From Tribonema minus (Eukaryota; Sar; Xanthophyceae; Tribonematales; Tribonemataceae): a stretch of 64,000 bases of DNA. The notes beneath the pieces were generated by a model, which was given only the letters and a program-made list of their open reading frames with translations, was not told the origin of the DNA and made no database searches. The stretch lies in assembly GCA_017506865.1 (NCBI GenBank), contig JAFCMP010000191.1:28981-92980 (forward strand). The letters are read 5' to 3'. A program made the translations under genes and the position numbers. Shown in pieces: positions 21,301 through 34,100 of the stretch; position 1 is the first letter of the stretch, and every line of letters starts with the position of its first letter.

Positions 21301-24300
21301 CGTCCTTTGTAAAGGAAATAAAGACAAGTGAGAGTTATTTCGCGCGCGCGCTCTTTGTTTCAAAATTCGCTGTATCACGTAACGCTGTGCTATGTTGTGT
21401 CCAGCATGATGTGATGGTGGCGACATGATTGTGATGGTGGCATTCACTTTGCGCGGCATCAGCATGTAATTAATAATATTTCGCCGCAGAGTTCAACTTG
21501 GAAGTTCGCCCAGCCTGACTGTCGTCGATTCAGCTGCATTTTGTAGTACATGGTGGAAGATCAACCTAAACTTGACCAACTTGGAGTTCAACTAAGTTGA
21601 TTGTTTCTTTTCAAAGCTTTGAAGGTCACATAATGACCCACATTGTCATAGTTCAACTGATGCTGCATATGCCGCGCCTCCCTCAGATGGTCCTCAGGCT
21701 GGACCATTTGGCGATTCCTCCGGTTGTATTTTCACCTAGGTACTTCAAATTGCCAGACGTCTGAGCGATGCATGCCCATGATGGTCCACCGATGCGATCT
21801 GGTTGAGGATGCATTTGCACCTATTTTTTATTCGTCAGACGAAGAACTTCAAGTTCAATGCAGTAGACAATGCAAAAAAAGCCCTGTACACTGTCAGCTA
21901 CCGCACATGGCATTGCATTGCACAGTGTACCCTCAGTGATTGTCAATGAGAACTCAGAGTCTGTGCATGCACGCTGACTCCGAATGCACGTGCGTCTGAC
22001 ACCGAACCGGCCACCTGGACAGTCCAGTCTGAGATGCATCTGATGCCATCTTCAGTGTATGATAGCGTGTCATCAATGATTGAGTGCACGATAGAACTGT
22101 TACACTCAGTCTGTCAGTGACTGCACGCAACTGTACCATCATGGCCCAGTTGCGCAGCATCTGAATCAGGGTCAGATAATCATTGTGAATTGAGCCTTGA
22201 AGTTCGTAAACATTCACTGTGTGTAGTACTTGAGCTGATGATAAACCTCTATTGGGATTGGAGGGTGCCAACAATTCAAAACTTCAAGCCCACATGCGTT
22301 CCTCTTGCACCTCACTGGCACATGCTTCACACACTCGCCGATTACTGACAGCAAAACTGTAGCTCTTTGCACGCTAATGGATGATTGTCAGCACTGTGGC
22401 GTAATAGATGCATTAAGTGTAGACACAGTAACTTCCCGAATACAGGAAGTACCACACATATCACATAGCTGGCGCCGCACTGCACATCTCTGGAGAAAGT
22501 ATGTTACAACGCCCGCCAGAGGCCAGATCTTAAAGGCAAGCCCTTGGGGAAAAAAGTGCAGCACGGTTCTTGTTCAATTTAAATGGCAGAATTGTCAAGT
22601 GCAGACTGGCGGATGAGAAAATGGTGCGCTCCCGAGACAGCCGATCTGAGTGGATGAACTGCGTGGTCAACAAAGTGACTGGCAAGACCACAATCTCACC
22701 AGCTTCCGAGGATCAAGTTTTACTGATGCCTTGATCTGAACATCAAAGGCACGACACAGTTTTAAAGCCACCAAAAGTTATCAGTCAAGGCTTGCATTGA
22801 ATTTGCTGTAACATTAAGGGCCGCCTGTGTGAGAGCACCAACGGCGGCAGCCAGCTGCCCACTAGTAGGCTGTGGTGCAAAGCTGCCAGCACAATGCGTG
22901 GGCAGCTTACACTACAACAGCCGATGCTTCTCCGGGCTGGGGGGCGGCGTGCGCGCGCAAAGCGTCGAGCGACCGCGCAAAACTGCAGCCGCTGCGATGG
23001 CGGCTGCGCAAACAACCGCGGTGTACCTGTGTACCACCCAGGGCCTGGCAATAGTCGCCATGCCTGGCGCAATACCTTGTGCTGCATGCAGGCAGCTTGG
23101 ACCACTCTATGAAGCGCCGTGCACACGCCCTCTACCAATGGACATTGCCTGTATGGTGGTCCCCCCCCCCTTCCCCCCCCCCCCCCCCCCCCCCCGCGCG
23201 CCGCAGCTGCGCCGTCACGGCGGCAGCTGCGAGCAGCAGTGCTCCAAGGGTATGCCTCTAATAAGTGCAGTCACTCACTGACAGCCTATCGCGCACGCGC
23301 GGCGTCCTGCTCTGGCGCCGCCTCTATGAGCTGGGTGGGAGTGCCGTAGTAGGTCGCTGTCCGACGCCTCCCGCCAGGTCGTATACAGCCTGCTCGATCG
23401 CGCACGACACAGCGAGACAGCAGCGCCGCAAGAGACAGCTCTAGAGAGGTGTGTATGAAGTCCGGGCTGGCTGTACTGTAAGGTGTGGCCGTTTGTGGAC
23501 GTCTCTTTTCCCACGCTCTCAGTGTGCCAGGATTTCAAACCGCACTTGTTTCTCGGTAAGTACGCAGGCACTCATTGACTAATTGAAGCGTGACGCAGGC
23601 TTGAAAATATGCCAGAGTTATGGGATAGCAGCCGCAGCACTCTATCTGCATGATCGCAACCGCGGCACCGTCAGGCTGACAACAACCAGTTCAGTGCACA
23701 TTCAGCAGCGCATCACAACATGAATGATATGGTGATCCCGCGAGGCGAGCAATTTGAACTTGAATTGACCAGCATCATGGAGCCCAGCTGTCACTGCTGC
23801 GCTGTGACAGTGCAGCGGGGGACGCACTGATTGCGGATGCTAATGTGACAGTGCAGGGAGGGACGCACTGATTGCGGGTGATATTTCAAAAGGCAACAGA
23901 GTGTGCTGCATTGAGATCACATGCTCACGCACATTGTCGCGCATTCTGGCACTGATGTTGCAAGGTCAAGTCATCGAGCAGTTGGATGTTGCGATTTGCA
24001 ATTAGTCGCACAAACAGGTGTATTAGTCTCATTCTGCTTCAATGCTGTGGTAACGCCGCGTTTGCGCTGCCGATCGCGCTCCACACGAGACAGCAAAAAA
24101 ATTATGCCAGCAATGTGTGTGCAACACGCTGCACTTCACAGTGTACTTGCACGGAGAGCCGGCTGTTTTGCGCCAGAGAACGAGCCAAAACACGTGCACC
24201 ACTTCCGCTAAAATTGGCAGTTTTTGTCAGCTGCCCGGACACCAGCTGCACTGCACCCCGCAGCGCTCCAATTCCCCGCATGCTGTCACAGTGATGCGCA

Positions 24301-24800
24301 CGGCTACCACTACTTTGCACCGTGGCAGCGGGAAGCGGCCAGGAGTTCGCAGTGCGCAAGACGGCAGTGGCGTTGCGGAAGAGGCGCACATGCATGCCGC
24401 ATGCGACAACGTACACGTCACCGACCACTCCACAACACAGCTTCCGCGCTGTGCGCGAGACGGCGATGGCGGCGCGACAGTGGGGCGTGCGCACGCGGCG
24501 GTGCATCACATGTGCCAATGTTAACAAAACCGGTTGTCATCACCTCACAGAATGATTGCCATTGCGCGCGCGCCCGCGCGCAATGCACGCGACAATCTTA
24601 CATACTGTACGCACTGACAATGATTTCGCAGCGCGGCTCGCGCACATGACACACGCAGAGTCCATCTGTGCTGCTCTGGGCCCCTTTTTGTTTGCCGGCA
24701 TGTGAGCTGCCGCCAGCTGTGCACTGCCGCCCGTCATGTGCAGCGGTGGCCGCGGCGCGCATGCACGGTCGCCGATGACGCGCAAGACGGCTACGACGTG
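15397..24800. other. Gene-poor, lower-GC stretch between BAH gene and AGM1
   Basis: No exon supported by splice sites and phase was found on either strand. It contains scattered TTACAGTAACTGTAACAG-type palindromes (17280-20260), GACTCAG/AGTCAGAC motifs around 17850-18220, a C run at 23161-23195, and ACTTCAA/TTGAAGT motifs. It presumably contains the missing 5' exons and promoter of the BAH gene, and possibly a terminal AGM1 exon. The open frames here are short and uncharacteristic. Confidence 0.55.
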
Positions 24801-24824
24801 TGGCAGAATTCGGCTGGCAGCACG

Positions 24825-25015
24825 CGCGCGCACGCACCTGCAGCGCCGCCAGCGCCAGCGCGTCCGCCTCCCCCATGGAATTAGGGCTGAAATTAGACGG
24901 CGCGCGCACGTCGCTGATGACGCGCGCAAGACGACGACGACGTCTGGCAGAATTCGGCTGGCAGCGCGCGCACGAACCTGCAGCGCCACCAGCGCCAGCG
25001 CGTCCGCGTCCGCTA
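24825..25015 (-). repeat. Two copies of AGM1 exon 13 end
   Basis: Units about 135 bp apart repeat [10 protein letters not shown] plus the CTGCAG junction and the intron start. One keeps GTGCGT; the other has GTTCGT. Confidence 0.85.
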
Positions 25016-25120
25016 GCCTACCAGCTAGTACTCTGCTACAGCTGTGTGCCTAGTCTTGCTGGTCGGTGCCAAGCAAGGAGTGATGCACATGCTGCTGCGA
25101 TCCCAGACTCTTCGCAAGCA
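25012..25120 (+). repeat. Dispersed repeat family A, copy 2
   Basis: Begins GCTAGCCTACCAGCTAGTAC and ends near CAGACTCTTCGCA. It is nearly collinear with the copy at 8080. Confidence 0.82.
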
Positions 25121-28100
25121 CTAAATAACTTCACACTCTTCCCCGTATGCGACCCGCGCGCGTGCACGCACCTGCAGTGCCGCCAGCGCCAGCGCGTCCG
25201 CCTCCCCCTGCGTCGCCGCCTCCGCGTACACGCGCACCGCGTCCTCCGTGCCGCTGGGCCGCACGAAGCAGCGCCCGCGCGGGTCCAGCGCGTGCGCCTC
25301 CGCGTTCAACCGCGCCTGTGCGCAGTCGCAAGCGCAGAAGCAGAATGTGAATGCGGAAACTGTTGTGTTTTTTTAATCTGTTCTTCGGCAGTGCAGCGAG
25401 AGATGAGTGCCGCAGGGCAGCGTGCAGTCCAATAACGAAGCAGCGCCCGCGCGGGTTCAGCGCGTGCGCCTCCGTGCTCGACCGCGCCTGTCAGCGAGAC
25501 GCATGCGGGCAGTCGTAAATGCAGAAGACGAATGTGAAGCCTGCCAGCGAGGCGCGTAGCTGCAGTCGTGGATGCGGAGACTCAATTGTGTGTTTTTCGG
25601 CAGCGCAGAGAGAGATACATGAGGGACGGGCAGCGCGCAGTCGAATAACAAAGCAGCGTTCCGCGCGGGTCTAGCGCGTGCACCTCCGCGTTCAATCGCG
25701 CCTGCCGGCGAAACGGGGTCCAATAAATATTGCTTTAAGTCACAGCACTCGCAGTTGTGTAATACAGCACGAGACAACGCGTGAAAGCGTGGTCCAGCAG
25801 CTACTGCAGGGTTGGCGGCGCAAGCGCGCGCGTTTCGTCCGCGGTGTCGGCGCATCAGTTGCAACCAAGTACCTCTAAACCCAACAGTTACCATAGTACA
25901 ACCATAACAAACAACATGTGAGCGCATAATTACGCAACTATGCGCGTGTGAGCGCAGAATTACGCAGCTAAGCGCGTTTCGTCCGTCCGCAGTGCAGCGC
26001 ACCACGCTCCTGTCAGCGCGTCGGTTGCAACAATGTACCCCTAAACCCCAACAGTCACAGTTACCGCAGTACACCACCACTACAAGATAATACGTGGGTG
26101 CACATGCCCCACTGCAACTATTACTTCCATAGTACAACACAACACAAAGACAGCACGTGAGCGCGTGATTTCGCAACTTCGCGCGTTTCGTCCGTCCGCG
26201 GTGCAGCGCACCACGCTCCCGTCAGCGCGTCAGCCGCAATTATAGACCTCTCAACCCAACAGCCACGGATACCATAGTACTTCAAGTACAACACAATATC
26301 AAGACAACACTTGAGCGCATGGTCACAGTGAATTGTATACATACCTGCAGGTTTGGCGGCGCAAGCGCGCGCGTTTCGTCCGCAGTGCAGCGCACCACGC
26401 TCCTGTTGGCGAGTCAGTTGCAACAATGTACCCCTAAAACCCAACAGTCACAGTCACCGTAGGACACCACTACAAGATAACACGTGAGCGCATGAACATG
26501 GCAAGTATTAGTATGTAGTACCTGCAGGTTTGGTGGCGAAAGCGCGCGCGTTGCGTCCGCTGTGCAGCGCACCACGCTCCTGTTGGCACGTCAGCCGCAA
26601 TTATGGACCCCTAAAACCCAGCAGTCACGGTTACCATAGCACTTCAAGTACGACTTAAAAGACAACATCTGAGCGCATGGTCACGGCGAATTTTACACAT
26701 ACCTGCAGATTTGGCGGCGCAAGCGCGCGCATTTCGTCCGCGGTGCAGCGCACCACGCTCCTGTCGGCGACGCGCAGCTTCGCCTGCAGCACGCGCAGCA
26801 CACAACACAAAGCAGCGCGGGTCACAACAACGCTCGCCACAGCCGCTGAAGCTCTGATTCTCAGTGTAAGAGACTTGATCAATATTCAAATCTTTGATTT
26901 GAAACCTATCGTCGTGACACTCACAGCATCGCCTGAGTGAATTGCGTTGCCCATGACGTTGAAATTGCGAATGCGCTTCCGGTCATCACGAGCCCCAACC
27001 CCAACCCTAACCCTAACCTACCAATAACCCTAACAAAGACACTAACGCACATCCCGACACCAGCCTCGACAGCAGGCTTAACGCTTGCTTCTGACCTACG
27101 TGCAGCAACGCTCCACGACTTGTTATGCGCCTCTGAACCTACGAGTCTGTGCATGTGATAATCTGGAACCTTGCTCCTCGCACGCTCTTCACTGGAGCCA
27201 CGGCAGCACCAAGCGCGCAGAGCTGAGTCAGAGCACAAGCGCAGGACTTCACTACGGCGCTGCGCTCTCGTGATTGTACTGCTATGATCTGTCGCGGCGC
27301 GCACCTGACGGCTCGGCAGATCCGCGCTTGTCAACAGACACAAACCACCTCACTGAGCGTCCTTATTAGCGTTAGCACCGTCCTGAGCGCTGCCGCGGCG
27401 CGCACCTGCGGCAGATCCGCGCTTGTCGACAGACATCGAAATGAACCTTTGCGTCTCTGCCAAGGAGGTGCGGACCTCATTAACCTCACAAATAAAAAAT
27501 ACTTCTATGGAGATTAGCGCCAGGACCGTCCTGAGCGCTGCTGCGGCGCGCACCTGTCGGCTGGGCAGATACGCGCTCGCCAAAAGACACTGAAATCCAC
27601 CCTTGCATCTCTGCCAACCTCCTTACTAAACCTCCTTATTTCCTTACTAAACCTCCTTGTTAGCGCCAGGACCGTCCTCAGCGCTGTCGCGGCGCGCACC
27701 TGGCGGCTCGGCAGATCCGCGTACATGGCGTCCCACTCCGGCAGCCCCCACTTCCGCAGCCGCAGTATCACCTCCGCCAGCAGGATGTCGCTGAAAGCGT
27801 CGCCGACAGCCTGCGGCGGCACGGCCGGAGGGCGAAGCGCGCGCAGCGCAACACGCCGGTAGAATCAGGGTTGGGGTTGGGGTACTACAATGAGTAGATG
27901 GTTTTCTTGCGTGTTTTGACACAGTACGTATTACTCTCTGGCGCGGCGCACTGGTGAGCACCCTAGGATTAGGGCTGCAGTTAGGGTACTACACTGAGTA
28001 GAGTGGTTTTCTTGCGTATTTTCTGAAGTACAGTACTGCCAAGTACTATTGCTCTCTGGCGGCACCAGAGCAGCGGGCCAGAGGGCGCAGAGCGCGCTCG

Positions 28101-31100
28101 CAGCGCGATGCACCGGTCAGCACCCGTACGCGCAATGAGAGCCCCAACCCTAACCCTATATGCGGCAGGTTTGTTTGGTGGTGCTGCACTGGGTGACAGA
28201 GACGCCGACAGCCTGCGGCAGCGGACCGGGGGGCGAAGCGCGGCCCACCGGTCAGTGCCCTAGGATTAGGTTTAGGGTTAGAAATAGGGTACTACGACGA
28301 GCAGATGGTTTTCTTGCTTCTTATAGTATACTTCGAAGTAGCACCATGACTCTTTGGCGGCGCCAGAGCAGAGCAGCGGGTCAGAGGGTGCAGAGCGTGC
28401 ACAGCACGGCGCGCAAGTCAAGTCAGCAAGTCAAGTCAGCAAGTCAGCGCCGTACGCGTGATGAGAGGCCCGACCCTGCCTACCACAATGCGGGCGCGAC
28501 ATGCGCGCGCTGTGTGTTGTCTGGGCCAAGCCTTCTGAAGCCGCCTTCGGATGTGCGATGCGTGGCGCACTCGACAAGCACTGTCGTGAATGACAGCATA
28601 CTCGTTTGCGTTCTCGGCCATGGTCAGAAGTTTTCAAGTTATAGTAATGGGTAATACTTGGGGAGGCGGTCGGCACTGCGCTGTTGTGCAATGTAGCATG
28701 CCTTGCAACACACGCACAACACATGACATTATGATACACTTCAACATGATATACTTGAAGTATATACTTCCATATACCTACAAGCATATACTTTGAAGCG
28801 CACACATTGCATGCATTGAAGTGCACGCATCGCATGCATATTGCCGGCATTGCGCGACTCGCTTGTCAGCCAGCTTTTCAGCACATCGGCAAAGCCAAAG
28901 CCACCGCGTCACCACACTGCCACTGCCCACCTGGTTGACCAGTTGCCGCACGTGCAGCAGCCGCTTCACCGCCAGCGCCTTGCGCCGCCGCGCCTGCTGC
29001 GCCGCTGCTGCCTGCCGCTCCACCTCCGACCCCCGCCGCGCGCGCTGCCGCCCGCCCTGCAGAGCGCGCGCGACCGAGGTATCGTGTTCAAACTTCAAAC
29101 ATGTTCAAACTTCAAACTTGAAGTTAAATGCAAGTCGGACTTCAGCTGTTAAGTTGCGTGATACAACACGGTAAACTTCAACTTTGCGCGGCTGCTGCCT
29201 AGCGCTCCACCTCCGACCCCCACCGCGCGCGCTGCCGCCCGCCCTGCAGAGCGCACGAGACCGACCGTCAGCGGTGTCGTGTGCACACGTCAAACTTGAA
29301 GTTAAGTCCGAGTTCAGCTGTTGTGTGGCGTTATACAACACGGTGGTACTTCACTTGTGCGCCGGCGCGCCTGCTGAGTCGCTGCTGCCTGCCGCTCCAC
29401 CTCCGACCCCCGCCGCACGCGCTGCCGCCCGCCCTGGCGCGCGAGGCCTACCGTCAGCCATGTCATGAACTTCAAACTTGAAGTTAAATCAGGTGCCGCC
29501 ACTGTCACAAAGTCCGAGTGCTTAGATCAAACTTCAACTTTGAAGTTATGTCACCGCTAGTAACTTGGGCGCACAGCTCCCCACGCATTGTGTAATGCCC
29601 CAAAGTCCAACACAGTGGTAGTTCAAACGCTAATGCTTGACGTCAAGGCAGCAGTGACCACGCACGAGCAGTCCAGGAGAAGGGGGGTAAACCTGTTCAC
29701 TCGCCGACGCGGTGTTTGGACCAGAGCAGCTCTAAGAAGTGCATTGATGCATGCAGAAGGAGAGTCACCTGTTTACTTGCTGCTACCGCCGCCGCCTCCG
29801 CCACCGCCTCGACGCCTTGCAATTCGTGCTGCGGTCGCGACGCGGCGGCACGCGAAAAAGGGTGAGATGACCATAGGCTTTGGGGCACGAACAAGTGGGG
29901 TAGGCAGGTATCAGCGCCTTTGCGCCCAGACGGAAGCGTCACACACTGGCTTTGAAGGCCTCTGCAGCTGGCCTGCGGCTAAACTGCGCACTGCGCGTGC
30001 ACACCAATGGGTTTGTGGGAGGGCGTAACTTCTGACAGTGAACCGGACCGGATCTAGATTGCAATGCTCGGCGGTGCAGCGATGGTCATAGCGGCAATCT
30101 GTGTGTACCTTTTGATAACTTCGCAGCGGCCATGATCAACAGCAGCAGCAGGGGGCAAATCGCAAGGGAGAGGGATCACATTAGTCGAGGTTCCATTGAC
30201 GCGTCAAGACCCCATGCAGCCAGGCGCCGCCACCCTAAGTGTCGAGCGCGCGGCTCGGTGCCCGCGTGGGCATCGCCGATGCAGGCGCCGTGCTCACATC
30301 TCAGTACGTGTCGGCATCAGCGAAGTAACGATGTAACAAGGGTTAGGGTTAGAGAGGGTAGGTATACTGCCCCGCACTCGTGACTGCAGCGTGGAGAGTC
30401 CTTGAAGAGCACCGTGCTTTGCTGGATAATTAGTCATCTGATGGTAAGGGCTAGCGTTGGGGGTACGCATCGCTGACGCAGGCGGCGTGCTCGCGCGTCA
30501 CGGTTACCCGCCGACACAACAGGCGCCGCGCGCGCGTCTCAACGCTGCCCGGCCGATACGCGTCGCGCACGGAGACCATGCACACTGCACCTGCGCTGAA
30601 CAACGCCCGGACGCACGCGCGCCCCCCCCCCCCCCCTCACCTGCCGCAACAGCAGCGTGACGGCTGCGGAATCGTGCGTCTCAGTAACCGTGCCGATACG
30701 CATGGACAGAGACCACGACCCTAACCCTAACCCTAACCCTAACAACGCATGGGCCGCGCGTGCGCCTCGCTACCTGTGATACTCGGGCGCCGAGAAACCT
30801 GCGTCGAGCAAAGCCCCGGACGCACGCCCCCCCCCCCCCCCCCCCCGCTTGCCGCGACAGCAGCGTGACGGCTGCGGACTCCTTTGAGGAGAACCGTGCC
30901 GTGCCTGTCGGCTCAGTCCTTGGCGGTTACAACATGAACATCCGAAGTGAGGCTGGAGGCATGGAGCATCGTGGCGTTGGTCGAGTATCGAGGGTTGGGA
31001 TTAGCGTTGAGGTGGGGGGTAGGCACATCGCCCCTCACCTGCCGTGACAGCAGCGCGGAGACTGCGGAGTCTTTGAAGAGCGCCGTGCTGTGCCCACTGG

Positions 31101-34100
31101 CCTTCAACGTACTTGAGGGTGAGTGTGCTTTGATGATTAGTGTTGGGGTCAATGTTGAGGGTAGATGTATGATATCGCCCCCCATCTGTCGTGACAGCAG
31201 CATGGAGACCGTGGAGACCTTGCAAGGCACCGCGCTGTGCCTGTTGCTTAAGTACCTGGACCGCAGGATGAGTGCTTTTAGAAGTTACAAGTCGCCCTCA
31301 CGTGAGGGTTTAGGGGTGAAGGTAGGTAGGTATTGCCCCTCACCTGTCGTGACAGCAGCGTGGACACCGCGGAGTCCCTGAAGAGCACCGTGCCGTGCCA
31401 ACTGGCCTACAAGTACTTGAAGGTACATGTGCTTTGAGAGGGTTAGTCTTGTGGTCAATGATGAGGGTAGCTATATGACATCGCCCCTCACCTGTCATGA
31501 CAGCAGCGTGGAAACTGCAGAGTCCTTGAAGAGCACCGTGCCGTGCCCGTTGGCCTACAAGTACTTGAAGGTGGGTGTGCTTTAAGAGGGTTGAAGTGAG
31601 TCTCGATGAGGGTATGTAGGTATGTATTGCCCCTCACCTGTCGTGACAGCAGCGTGGAGACCGCAGAGTCCTTGAAGAGCACCGTGCCGTGCCCGTTGGC
31701 CTCAAAGTAGACGCCGACGTCGTAGCGCAGCGCCTCGTGATGCAGGAACTTGACGCCCGTCGCAGCAAACGCCACCTGCGCGTGACGCAGCAGCAGTTAC
31801 ACTGTTGAAGTACGCGCGTGGTTGAAGTTTGGTTGCGGCAACAAAGGCCTCTGGCTCACAGCACCAGCGGGCGCATCTGGCTCTATAATAGAAGTATAAA
31901 ACGCATCACATAATCACAGATATTTCTGTAAATAGTCGTAGCGCAGCGCCGCGTGATGCAGGAACTTGACGCCCGTCGCAGCAAACGCCACCTGCGCGGA
32001 ACCGCAGCAGATTTGCTGGTTGAAGTATAGATGCACTTGAAGTTTGGTGGGGCCAACAAAGGCCTCTAGGTCACACCAGCACTGGGCGCATTAGGCTCTG
32101 ATAAAACGCATCACATAATCACAGACATTTCTGGAAGTGTTGTAGCAGCGTGCTCACAAAAAAGAGTGCCCCGCCCCGGACCCTGACCCTAACGGCTGCT
32201 TCACCTCAAACCAACAGGACTTGCCCCATGGGCTTGAACATCAACACGACGGTACACGCAACATGCGTCAGCGCTCAACGAGCAACGGGCGCGCAGCTGC
32301 CAACCTTAATACCGTCAGCCTTGACGAACGCAGTGGACGCCCCATTCCCGTTTACTGATACTGCTCACCACAATCTAGCTATTGTTGTGATGTTCACTGT
32401 AGCAGTTCATACGTGTCATACAAGTTTCGGAGGTCAAAACGGGCGCGGCCGCTGACCTTGATGCCATTAGCCTTGACGAACGCATCGGACGCACCATTGG
32501 CGGTAACTGATACATCTATGGCTCACCATAATCTAGCGCTGCTCAAGAATAGCAGGTCACATGTGCCGTGCAAGTTTCGGCGGTCAGAAAAACAGGCGTG
32601 GCGCTGCTCACCTTCATGCAATTGGCCTTGAGGAACGCAGTGGAGGGCCCGTTCGCGTTAAGTGAAACTTTTACATATGGCTCACCATACTGTAGCTACT
32701 GCTGTTGCGTGCAAGAATAGCAGGTAACATGCGCCGTACAAGTTTCGGCGGTCAAAAAAACAGGCGCGGCACTGCTGATTTTGATGCCATTGGCCTTGAG
32801 GAACGCGGTGGATGCCCCATTCGCGTTAACTGTATTACTCACCACAATCTAGCTATTGCTGTTTTATGATAAAAATAGCACATCACATGTGCCATAGAGA
32901 ATTTGGTAGTAAGGCGGTCGCTGACCTTGATGCCATTGGCCTTGAGGAACGCGGTTGACGCTCCATTCGCGTATGCCGTCTGCACCACGGCCATGCTCAG
33001 GCGGTGGTGCAGCCCCGCCGCCGCGAGCTCCTCCTGCAGGAACGTCGCGACGAGCGCTGCCATCTTGTCGCCGTCGAGCAGGTGCCACACGCCTGTTGCA
33101 CGCGGCAGCAGCGTAGTTAGCATCAGCATCTATCTTGTCTGTACGCTGCGGCGCACCGCAGGCGCATGGCCGCTTGGTTTGCGTTGTGCATACTTCAAAG
33201 TGCATGAGTACTCCAGAGCGTTGTGCTGTTTGTCGCCGTCGAGCAGGTGCCACACGCCTGTCGCGCACGCAGCAGCAGCGGCAGCAGCAGCGCAAAACTC
33301 AGTCCGAGGGCTGCGAGAATACAGTGACGGTTCAATAAGGCATCAGTGCTCAGTGCCTCTGCGAGCTTCTCCTGCAGGAACGTCGCCACGAGCGCTGCCA
33401 TCGTGTCGCCGTCGAGCTGGTGCCACACGCCTGTCGTGCGCGAGCAGCAGCAGCAGCAGCAGCGCAGTGTTCGTTGCAAGCTTCCATCTAGAGATTGTCC
33501 ACTGTAGCGCTGCACGATGGCGGCAGCGCCAGCCTGTGCGCCTGCGCGTGATGGCGCGTGACGCACGCGCGCGTGACAGAGCGATGGGTTCAACAAGGCA
33601 TCAGTGCTCAGTGTTGTCGCCGACGAGGAGGTGCTGCGTGACTGTCGCGCAGCAGCAGCGTCCGTGGGCCGCGATGTTGCATTGCGAGATAGCCGGCCAT
33701 GCACGCGCCTGCCTCACGCACGTACGCAGGGTTACGATTGGAGTTAGGGCTTAATGATAGGGTTAGGGTCACCGCGGTACGCAGGCCGCCGCCGCATCAG
33801 CGTCAGTGCCAGCCATAACTGCATCACAACGTGCACGGCACGGCTGCTCGTCGCGTTATGCATGTCTTCAATATTGTACGGCGGAGTACCGCTCGGATGT
33901 GTCTTTGATATGTGTGGCGGATAATGTGTGTGCTACGCCATCTTGTCGCCACCGAGCGGGTGCGACGCGCCTCACGCGTGTGCGCGCAGCACAGTGAGCA
34001 CCTCATGCAGCGAGCAGTTCAGTTCATGAAGTGTGCGGTTCAGTTCATGGACTCTTAACGGACATCAGCGCCAGGCTGTTGTATTCTTGTACTTAAAAAG

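Noticed and set aside
25457-26176. Minus open frame of 239 codons downstream of AGM1 exon 12
   Set aside because: It is a read-through of the exon 12 duplicate array, not an independent gene.
32903-33754. Plus open frame of 283 codons
   Set aside because: Antisense of AGM1 exon 8 and its copies; cysteine/alanine-rich with no family features.
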